Shown piece by piece: positions 1-4,910 of a DNA stretch of 5,318 nucleotides; position 1 is the first letter of the stretch; the number at the start of each line of letters is the position of its first letter. Location of the stretch: positions 1 through 5,318 of the forward strand of contig JAGBQU010000139.1 of NCBI GenBank assembly GCA_017632755.1, read 5' to 3'. Under the pieces are notes generated by a model that was not told where the DNA came from, did no database searches, and saw only the letters and a list, made by a program, of their open reading frames with translations. A program made the translations under genes and the position numbers. This DNA is from Lachnospiraceae bacterium. Its GTDB lineage: Bacteria > Bacillota_A > Clostridia > Lachnospirales > Lachnospiraceae.

Positions 1-328
1 ATTTTGCGCCGTCTGAGATAAAGATCTCGTCGGCAGCGATCTCGCATCCTCTGTCTGCATAATCGTTTTTGGCAATGGCGTTTCTCAAAAAATCATATCC
101 CAGATCCGGAGCATATCCCCGGAATGTCTCCGCCGCTGCCATCTCATCCACTGCTTTATGTAAGGCTTCTATGATCGCCGGTGCAAGCGGCTGGGTCACA
201 TCTCCGATCCCCAGACGAATGATCTTTGCATCCGGATTTTGCTCGCAATAGGCCGAAACCTTCTTTCCGATGGTGGAGAACAGATAACTCCCCGGCAGTT
301 TCAGATAATCTTCATTCACTTGAAACAT
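1..328 (-). CDS. dapL: LL-diaminopimelate aminotransferase, N-terminal part (runs off left edge)
   Basis: The visible 109 residues are the start of LL-diaminopimelate aminotransferase, a PLP-dependent fold-type I enzyme of the cytoplasm. It makes LL-diaminopimelate from tetrahydrodipicolinate and glutamate in one step, bypassing the DapD/DapC/DapE route. Recognition rests on the characteristic N-terminus: MFQVNEDYLKLPGSYLFST at residues 1-19, then RLGIGDVTQPL at 38-48, the FRGYAPDLGYDFLR block at 69-82 and ISDGAK at 104-109. The PLP lysine and the C-terminal two thirds lie outside the window (family about 400 residues). The start at 328 is supported by AGGGAG at 342-337, 8 nt upstream. The gene begins 22 nt after the dapF stop with no terminator between, so the two are almost certainly cotranscribed. 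Its product is the substrate of DapF, and its amino donor glutamate ties it to the glnA gene upstream. Confidence 0.96.
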   Translation of the reverse strand, partial: MFQVNEDYLKLPGSYLFSTIGKKVSAYCEQNPDAKIIRLGIGDVTQPLAPAIIEALHKAVDEMAAAETFRGYAPDLGYDFLRNAIAKNDYADRGCEIAADEIFISDGAK

Positions 329-350
329 AATTCACACTCCCTACTACTCT

Positions 351-1187
351 TTATTCCCAAGGATATTCTCCTTCAAACACGGTCTTCGCAGGTCCTGTCA
401 TAAAGACATGCCCTGTAGCCTGATCCCACTCGATCAGGATCTCGCCACCTAAAACCTTGACCGTAACACTGCGGTCCGTCAATCCACCAAGCACACCGGC
501 AACCACGGTCGCACAGCAACCGGTACCACAGGCAAGTGTTTCTCCGCTTCCTCTCTCCCATACACGCATCTGGACATGGGATCTGTCTATGACTTTGACA
601 AACTCTGTGTTTACGCGCTTCGGGAATCGTACATGGGACTCAAAGGACGGTCCGATCTTCTCGATCTCCAATCCTTCCACATCGTCCAGATAGACGACCG
701 CATGCGGATTCCCCATAGAGACACAAGTCATACGGTACTCCTTGCCGTCGACTTCAATGCGCTCATCCACTACCTGATCTCCTTCAGCGATCACCGGGAT
801 CTGCTCCGGTGAAAGAACAGGCTGTCCCATATCCACCTTCACCTTGGTCACCTTGCCATTCTCGACCGTGAGATCGAGGATCTTGATCTTGTGAAAGCTG
901 GCAACCGTAATGGTTGTCTGATCCGTGAGACCATGATCATATACGTACTTACCGACGCAGCGGATACCGTTTCCGCACATTTCAGCCCGCGTTCCGTCCG
1001 CGTTATACATCTCCATCTCAAAATCGGCTTCGTCCGACGGATTGATGAAGATCGCACCGTCCGAGCCGACGCCGAAATGACGGTCGCTGACCTTTCTTGC
1101 AAATTCTGCCTAATCCTTGATCTTTTCCGTAAATCCATTGATATAGACGTAGTCATTGCCACATCCATGCATTTTTGTAAATTTCAT
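351..1187 (-). pseudogene. dapF: diaminopimelate epimerase reading frame interrupted by an in-frame amber codon
   Basis: DapF converts LL- to meso-diaminopimelate for peptidoglycan and lysine, using two cysteines as acid and base without a cofactor. The frame from ATG at 1187 to TAA at 351-353 gives 278 codons plus stop, the usual family length. Family motifs are all present: MKFTKMHGCGNDYVYIN at codons 1-17, SDRHFGVGSDG at 34-44, YNADG at 61-65, first catalytic Cys71 in MCGNGIRC, GNPHAV near 159-164, and second catalytic Cys220 in LACGTGCCA. Codon 26 (1112-1110) is TAG, with the same frame continuing unbroken on both sides. After it there is no ATG, GTG or TTG until codon 58 (1016), so a reinitiated 221-residue product would lack the N-terminal GCGNDY strand that carries a substrate-binding Asn. 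The ATG lies 1 nt after the stop of the ANTAR gene with no clear Shine-Dalgarno sequence, suggesting translational coupling. Labelled pseudogene because of the stop; a sequencing error or readthrough would make it functional. Confidence 0.9.
1110..1112 (-). other. in-frame TAG (codon 26) inside dapF
   Basis: The codon order on the minus strand is AAG-GAT-TAG-GCA-GAA, decoding as K24 D25 stop A27 E28. Homology to DapF continues without a frame change on both sides, so this is a point change and not a frameshift. A single substitution from AAG, CAG, GAG, TCG, TTG, TGG, TAC or TAT could produce it. TAG is used as a normal terminator by the neighbouring ANTAR gene (1191-1189), which argues against genome-wide reassignment of amber. 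Confidence 0.92.
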
Positions 1188-1188
1188 A

Positions 1189-1740
1189 CTAGTTGCTCAT
1201 GACGGCCAGGACCATCTGTGCAGTCTCCACCATGCTGGTGCTGTTATCCATACTGCATTTCTGGATGTACCTGTGTGCCTCCTCCTCTGTCATATTGTTT
1301 CTGCTCATAAGCAGCCGTTTTGCCTCATTGATCAGCGCTTTCTCCTCAGGATTGCGTTCCTTGGGCTGTGCACGCCGCTTCTTTCTTCTGTATGCCATGG
1401 AGGTACTCATCATATCCACCGTGTTCAAAAGATCGTGAACCTTGATCGGCATCCCCAGACACATGATGTTGTTTCCGGCGCATTCTTCCGTAAGTACGCT
1501 CTGCGAAGCAAGAAGTAACATCTCAAAGCCCTTGGGCAGACAACTGTGTAATTCGGTATACAACATATCCGCCAGCCTGTATCCGCTGATCACAATCCCC
1601 TCAGTCAGGTTATCGATATGACTGAGAGCCTGTGCGCCGGAGGTGCAGGCTGCGGTCACCTGGAAGCCTTGTCTGACCAATATATTTTTTATGCCCTTCG
1701 CATCCTCTATTTTGGGAAGGACCACAACAATATTAGCCAT
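1189..1740 (-). CDS. ANTAR-domain antitermination regulator with degenerate receiver (NitR-like)
   Basis: This 183-residue cytoplasmic protein has an N-terminal receiver-like domain (about 1-112), a basic linker (YRRKKRRAQPK at 117-127) and a C-terminal ANTAR domain (about 130-180). ANTAR domains are three-helix bundles that bind nascent RNA hairpins with six-base loops and prevent terminator formation. The ANTAR signature is clear: ALINEAKRLLM at 135-145, MTEEEAHRYIQK at 150-161, then CSMDNSTSMVETAQMVL. The receiver looks inactive for phosphotransfer: the strand-3 site reads GIVISGYRL (48-56), with Ser52 roughly where the phosphorylated Asp should be, and the acidic pair after strand 1 is replaced by LPK. 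The start at 1740 is supported by GGGAGG at 1753-1748, 7 nt upstream. The gene follows glnA by 74 bp without a terminator and ends 1 nt before dapF. Comparable glnA-linked antiterminators (NitR) are described in clostridia. A likely target, the glnA leader, is in this window. Its signal input is unknown. Confidence 0.94.
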   Translation of the reverse strand: MANIVVVLPKIEDAKGIKNILVRQGFQVTAACTSGAQALSHIDNLTEGIVISGYRLADMLYTELHSCLPKGFEMLLLASQSVLTEECAGNNIMCLGMPIKVHDLLNTVDMMSTSMAYRRKKRRAQPKERNPEEKALINEAKRLLMSRNNMTEEEAHRYIQKCSMDNSTSMVETAQMVLAVMSN

Positions 1741-1814
1741 TCCTATTCCTCCCGAGTGTTCCGTTCTCCTCCCTTTTGTATGGGCGCGAAAACAGATCTT
1801 ACTCCGTTATCTTA

Positions 1815-3146
1815 TTAGAAGCGGTACAGATACTGGTCGATCTCCCAGTCACTGACCTGCTCCTGATAGCGTTTCCACTCCTGTGTCTTGGCTTCGATAT
1901 ATTTGCGGGCAACCTGTTCGCCCAGCACATCTACGACCAGCTGATCTTTTTTCATCTCGCTGACTGCCTCCGCCAAAGTGGATGGCAGCTCCTCTACCCC
2001 CATCTTTTCACGCTCTTCGGCCCCAAGGTCAAACAGGCATCCGTCCACACTCTTTGGAGGAAGGATACGGTTGCTGATCCCGTCCAGGCCGGCCTTTATG
2101 CACACTGCCAGTGCAAGATATGGATTTGCGGACGGATCGGGGGAGCGCAGTTCGATCCTCTTATTCTCCGGCGTAGACACCGGGATGCGGATAAGCGGTC
2201 TTCTGCTTTTTGCACTCCATGTGCAGTAGACAGGCGCTTCAAATCCGGGCACAAGCCGCTTATAGGAATTGACAAGCGGATTCGTGATCGCACTCATTCC
2301 CTTGATGTGTTTGAGTATACCACCGATAAAGAAGTATGCTTCTTCGCTCAGCCCCATCGGGTCGCTATCGTCCCGAAAGGCATTCTTTCCATCTTTTGAA
2401 AGCGACAGATTCAGATGCATGCCCGAACCATTCACACCGGTTTTGGGCTTGGGCATGAACGTCGCATGCAGGCCATGACGCTTTGCGATGGTCTTGACCG
2501 TCATCTTGAAGGTCATGATATTATCAGCCGTTGCCAGAGCCTCGTCATACCTGAAATCGATCTCATGCTGCGCCGCAGCCACCTCATGATGTGAGGATTC
2601 GATCTCAAAGCCCATATCCTCGAGCGTGAGCACGATATCTCTCCTGGCATTTTCGCCGAGGTCAAGCGGGCTCAGATCAAAATATGTGGCCTGTTCGTGC
2701 GTGACGGTGGTCGGCTGTCCATTCTCATCCGTATGGAACAAAAAGAACTCGCACTCCGGACCAACCTCAACGGTGTAGCCCATATCCTGCGCCTCTTTTA
2801 AGACCTTCTTGAGCACATGGCGGGAATCTCCCTCAAAAGGTGTTCCGTCCGGATGGTACAGGTCACAGATCAGTCTTGCAACCTTCCCCTGCTGGGGACG
2901 CCAGGGAAAGATCTCCAGCGTGCTCAGATCCGGATACAGATACATATCGGATTCTTCCATGCGTACAAATCCCTCGATCGACGACGGATCAAACATGCAC
3001 CGGTTATCCAAAGCTTTCTCGAGCTGACTCGAGGTGATCGCCACATTCTTCAGATTTCCGAATATATCAGTAAATTGGAGGCGGATAAACTCTACATCCT
3101 GCTCCTCCACCAGCTTTATGATATCTTCCTTCGTATACTCTCTCAT
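1815..3146 (-). CDS. glnA: glutamine synthetase type I (GSI-alpha)
   Basis: This 443-residue enzyme forms glutamine from glutamate, ammonia and ATP and would assemble as a cytoplasmic dodecamer. Its length and numbering follow the Bacillus enzyme. Visible active-site elements include the FDPSSIEGF loop with Asp53, Arg62 in [16 protein letters not shown] (the feedback-inhibition Arg of Gram-positive GSI-alpha), metal ligands Glu131 and Glu133 in GPECEFFLF, Glu188 and Glu195 in [21 protein letters not shown] with His244, the flap Glu303 in [10 protein letters not shown], and Glu332/Arg334 in [10 protein letters not shown]. There is no GSI-beta-type adenylylation tail, so control is by feedback and expression. 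One oddity is Pro54, where the family normally has Gly (FDGSS). The start at 3146 was chosen for AAGGAG at 3160-3155. In-frame ATG at 3170 and TTG at 3176 lack a ribosome binding site and would add residues not seen in the family. It heads the probable operon glnA-ANTAR-dapF-dapL. Confidence 0.98.
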   Translation of the reverse strand: MREYTKEDIIKLVEEQDVEFIRLQFTDIFGNLKNVAITSSQLEKALDNRCMFDPSSIEGFVRMEESDMYLYPDLSTLEIFPWRPQQGKVARLICDLYHPDGTPFEGDSRHVLKKVLKEAQDMGYTVEVGPECEFFLFHTDENGQPTTVTHEQATYFDLSPLDLGENARRDIVLTLEDMGFEIESSHHEVAAAQHEIDFRYDEALATADNIMTFKMTVKTIAKRHGLHATFMPKPKTGVNGSGMHLNLSLSKDGKNAFRDDSDPMGLSEEAYFFIGGILKHIKGMSAITNPLVNSYKRLVPGFEAPVYCTWSAKSRRPLIRIPVSTPENKRIELRSPDPSANPYLALAVCIKAGLDGISNRILPPKSVDGCLFDLGAEEREKMGVEELPSTLAEAVSEMKKDQLVVDVLGEQVARKYIEAKTQEWKRYQEQVSDWEIDQYLYRF

Positions 3147-3148
3147 TG

Positions 3149-3195
3149 GCACTTCTCCTTTTTCACTCATCCGCAAAGTGCGGTGTTTTCACTTT
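3149..3195 (-). promoter_or_regulatory. cluster of mutually exclusive hairpins at the glnA translation start
   Basis: Three small perfect stems share the same segment CACTTT (3180-3175). AAAGTG (3195-3190) can pair with CACTTT. CCGCA (3183-3179) can pair with TGCGG (3175-3171) over a CTT loop. GCACTT (3181-3176) can pair with AAGTGC (3154-3149), which places the Shine-Dalgarno AAGGAG in the loop directly beside the stem. Only one of these can form at a time. The pairing is seen in the sequence; any role in translation control is inference. Confidence 0.35.
3155..3160 (-). promoter_or_regulatory. glnA ribosome binding site
   Basis: AAGGAG followed by 8 nt (AAGTGCCA) and ATG at 3146. It decides the glnA start in favour of MREYTKED over the upstream in-frame ATG (3170) and TTG (3176). 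Confidence 0.85.
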
Positions 3196-3243
3196 CCCCA
3201 TGTTCCAAACTCCACGGCTGCCACCCGCCGGGATTGTACCTGC

Positions 3244-3276
3244 AAAAAGGCGCTCCTACCCCTTGGTAAGAACGCC
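3244..3276 (-). terminator. intrinsic terminator (attenuator) in the glnA leader
   Basis: The 5' arm GGCGTTCTTACC (3276-3265) pairs over all 12 positions, two of them G-U, with GGTAGGAGCGCC (3260-3249) across an AAGG tetraloop, and is followed by TTTTT (3248-3244). It lies downstream of the glnA promoter and about 100 nt before the glnA start codon, so it can stop transcription before the gene is reached. It also serves as the only visible terminator for transcripts coming through from the AMMECR1/MEMO-like gene, whose stop codon is at 3343. Confidence 0.9.
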
Positions 3277-3285
3277 CTTGTTCTT
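3268..3285 (-). promoter_or_regulatory. putative ANTAR-binding antiterminator hairpin (hexaloop)
   Basis: AAGAAC (3285-3280) and GTTCTT (3273-3268) form a perfect 6-bp stem with a six-base loop AAGGGC (3279-3274). The loop has A at position 1 and G at position 4, the conserved bases of ANTAR recognition hairpins. The 3' arm GTTCTT and the loop bases GGC are part of the terminator 5' arm, so the two structures exclude each other, as expected for the second hairpin of the ANTAR two-hairpin motif. The usual first hairpin is not apparent, because the predicted transcription start (about 3286-3283) sits at the base of this stem. Structure is seen; function is inferred from the family and the adjacent ANTAR gene. 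Confidence 0.68.
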
Positions 3286-3290
3286 CGCCT

Positions 3291-3320
3291 ATCATAACAG
3301 TAGTCTGCGCATTTTGTCAA
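3291..3320 (-). promoter_or_regulatory. sigma-A type promoter of glnA operon
   Basis: A perfect -35 box TTGACA (3320-3315) is separated by 18 bp from TATGAT (3296-3291), five of six matches to the -10 consensus. It lies in the gap after the AMMECR1/MEMO-like gene. Predicted transcription start is near 3284, about 138 nt before the glnA ATG and directly at the hexaloop hairpin and terminator. Confidence 0.85.
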
Positions 3321-3342
3321 CCTGCAATTTGAGGCCGGATCT

Positions 3343-4728
3343 TCACGTGTGCCTTGTAACCTCAAACCGCTCAAGAGTCACATCTTCATCCGGATCGATC
3401 CGCCCCTTTCGCATCGCGATGGAAATCTGCTGCTCCACCGTGTCGATGCCGTCAAGATCCGGCAGGAGCAGTCCTCTCTTCCCCCGGCTGCTCACGATCA
3501 CCCCATAGCGTTTTACGTCAAGCTGCTCCGGTGAATCGATCAGCTCCGGCTTGCCGAGGATATCCACATGGATCTCAAGCCAGGCAAGTTCCTTCTCCTC
3601 TATGGGCGAAAACCGGGGATCTGCCGTGGCTGCACTGATCGCATTGTCTATGATCTCCCTGGCCAGACATTCCTTTGTCGGAAGGATCGTTCCGATGCAG
3701 CCTCTGAGCATGCCGTGCTCGTGGATCGAGACAAACGCACCCGCCTGCTGCGTCATCATTTCCTGCGGCAGTTCCTCCGGGATCGGTATTCTGACTGCGT
3801 CTGTGACATAGGCCTCGAGTGCCTTGTGCGCCAATCGTACATATGCATCTGCGTTCTTCCGCGCCTCATCCAGCTTGGCCTTTACGTGCTGCAGATGCTC
3901 CTTAAGAAAGCGGCGGTCCGCACGCTCACCCAGCGGGTAAAACGAGCAGATTCCATATCCGACGCCCGTCACATCCTCGTGTGAGAGACGCCTTGCATCA
4001 ACCGCAAGCCCGTCCAGCGCCCCCGCCATGATCACAAAGGAACGGTGTCCGCACTCGGCAGCCTTTTCGCAAAAGCTCTCGTCAAAATCAAACAGCTCTC
4101 CGAATGCGCCCCGCCCGCAGACATTCATGATCCGTTCGTCATACTGCACCCCTTCCCGGGCAAACCCGTATGGTCCATACTCCTTAAGCTTGTGAGACAG
4201 ATCTCCGCTCGCGACAAACACCACGCGTGTATCTGTCCGGTCCGCAGCCTCTTGTACCAGCTGTCCGAGCGCATAATGTTCTGTCAGCGGCAGTCCCGAA
4301 AGACCGAGTCTTACAAGACGGAAATCCTCATATTTTTGGCGTATAAAATACAGCGGTATCATAGTGCCGTGATCGAGCATGCGCTCCCTCTCTCCCAGCG
4401 TACCCGCAGGGAAAGCATTCTCGTCAGCGAGGGCTTGGATCATATGCACCAGTTTGGTATCATATTCCTCCCGGAAGCTGACACCGGGGGCTTGGAACTG
4501 CTCGAGTGTACCGACAGCCTCACTTCCCGGGGAGATGTGAAAATAATCCGCATACATGGTCGCATGCGGACTGGAGATCACAATTGTATCCGGTTTAAGA
4601 CGGGCGATCTCACCCGCAACTGTCTCATAAGCTCTGATCGTCTCCTCGATCTGTCGTTCTCTTCCTCTCCCCACATCGGGTATGATCATGGGCGGATGCG
4701 GAACCATAAAAGCAGCAATGACAGACAT
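3343..4728 (-). CDS. MEMO/LigB-like and AMMECR1 domain fusion protein (AmmeMemoRadiSam family)
   Basis: This 461-residue predicted cytoplasmic protein joins two families. Residues about 1-270 resemble the class III extradiol dioxygenase (LigB)/MEMO fold: VPHPPMIIPDVGRG near the start with His11, ISSPHATMYADYF with His55, DHGTMIPL with His120, ASGDLSHKL with His178, and ECGHRSFVIMAGALDG at 225-240. These histidines are plausible metal ligands. Residues about 285-461 are an AMMECR1 domain, marked by LRGCIGTILPTKECLAREI from 341, DPRFSPI at 370-376, and KRYGVIVSSRGKRGLLLPDL at 406-425. In many bacteria and archaea these two proteins occur with a dedicated radical SAM enzyme; none lies in this window. 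The biochemical role is unknown; ring-opening dioxygenase activity should not be assumed. The start at 4728 is supported by a strong AGGAGG at 4740-4735, 6 nt upstream. The stop TGA (3345-3343) is just before the glnA promoter, so some transcription may continue into the glnA leader terminator. Confidence 0.93.
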   Translation of the reverse strand: MSVIAAFMVPHPPMIIPDVGRGRERQIEETIRAYETVAGEIARLKPDTIVISSPHATMYADYFHISPGSEAVGTLEQFQAPGVSFREEYDTKLVHMIQALADENAFPAGTLGERERMLDHGTMIPLYFIRQKYEDFRLVRLGLSGLPLTEHYALGQLVQEAADRTDTRVVFVASGDLSHKLKEYGPYGFAREGVQYDERIMNVCGRGAFGELFDFDESFCEKAAECGHRSFVIMAGALDGLAVDARRLSHEDVTGVGYGICSFYPLGERADRRFLKEHLQHVKAKLDEARKNADAYVRLAHKALEAYVTDAVRIPIPEELPQEMMTQQAGAFVSIHEHGMLRGCIGTILPTKECLAREIIDNAISAATADPRFSPIEEKELAWLEIHVDILGKPELIDSPEQLDVKRYGVIVSSRGKRGLLLPDLDGIDTVEQQISIAMRKGRIDPDEDVTLERFEVTRHT

Positions 4729-4760
4729 GACAAACCTCCTCTCTACAGTTGAAAGCTCCT

Positions 4761-4780
4761 CAAACGGGCGTTTGCAAAAC
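4761..4780. repeat. operator-like inverted repeat A
   Basis: CAAACGGGCGTTTG (4761-4774) is a perfect palindrome of two 6-bp arms around GG, followed by CAAAAC. The core AAACGGGCGTTTGCAAAAC matches repeat B 60 bp away with few differences. It lies within the predicted 5' leader of the fusion gene, so it could be a DNA operator or a small RNA hairpin. Confidence 0.45.
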
Positions 4781-4809
4781 TCTGGTGCCGGCTACTTGCG
4801 ATTGTGCAG

Positions 4810-4838
4810 ATTGTATTTCGTAAACGGAAGTTTCGCAA
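4810..4838 (-). promoter_or_regulatory. candidate promoter of the MEMO/AMMECR1 fusion gene
   Basis: TTGCGA (4838-4833, four of six matches to the -35 consensus), a 17-bp spacer, then TACAAT (4815-4810, five of six matches to the -10 consensus). Predicted start near 4803 would give a 75-nt untranslated leader. The -35 box and most of the spacer are covered by an operator-like repeat (4822-4840). Confidence 0.5.
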
Positions 4839-4840
4839 AC
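4822..4840. repeat. operator-like repeat B
   Basis: AAACGGAAGTTTCGCAAAC aligns with repeat A: both have AAACGG, two variable bases, GTTT, then GCAAA. AAAC and GTTT form inverted arms with a 4-bp spacer in both copies. This copy overlaps the -35 box and spacer of the candidate fusion-gene promoter, a position suited to a repressor. Confidence 0.42.
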
Positions 4841-4910
4841 CCTATCATATTATCCTGCGTGACCGCATAAATTAAACTAATATCACAATTCCTGTAAGGG
4901 GAACTCTCTC

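Larger units (their letters stand above)
4729..4910. other. divergent intergenic region, 182 bp
   Basis: It separates the minus-strand fusion gene (start 4728) from the plus-strand membrane protein (start 4911). It holds a candidate minus-strand promoter (4838-4810), two operator-like repeats 60 bp apart (from 4761 and 4822), the AGGAGG site of the fusion gene (4740-4735), and AAGGGGA (4896-4902) as the plus-strand ribosome binding site. The part from 4841 to 4890 is AT-rich, but no plus-strand -35/-10 pair with good spacing could be found. No RNA gene was recognised. Confidence 0.7.

Noticed and set aside
1110..1112. Amber codon as pyrrolysine or as a genome-wide recoded sense codon
   Set aside because: DapF is not a known pyrrolysine protein, and the ANTAR gene next door ends at TAG exactly before the dapF start, as expected for a real stop. 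It cannot be fully excluded without the tRNA set of the genome.
3147..3176. Longer GlnA starting at TTG 3176 or ATG 3170
   Set aside because: Neither has a ribosome binding site, while ATG 3146 has AAGGAG at 8 nt and gives the family N-terminus and length, with Arg62 numbering matching the Bacillus enzyme.
3147..3284. T-box, lysine riboswitch or cyanobacterial-type glutamine riboswitch in the glnA leader
   Set aside because: No specifier/antiterminator T-box words and no known aptamer core could be seen; the leader before the terminator is only about 10 nt, too short for an aptamer.
3286..3342. A first ANTAR hexaloop hairpin upstream of the AAGGGC hairpin
   Set aside because: No stem of four or more pairs with an AxxGxx loop was found in the promoter region, and this DNA would lie upstream of the predicted start.
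4045..4752. Long plus-strand open frame opposite the fusion gene (and a similar one at 1776-2399 opposite glnA)
   Set aside because: They are antisense to well-recognised genes, show no family resemblance and no ribosome binding site, and are explained by codon bias of the real strand.
4818..4836. Catabolite-responsive element (cre) at repeat B
   Set aside because: Only the left half resembles the cre consensus; the right half fails at the conserved CA, and the sister repeat does not match it better.
4841..4890. Plus-strand promoter for the membrane protein
   Set aside because: TATCAT, TATTAT and TAATAT words occur, but none has a recognisable -35 at 16-18 bp.
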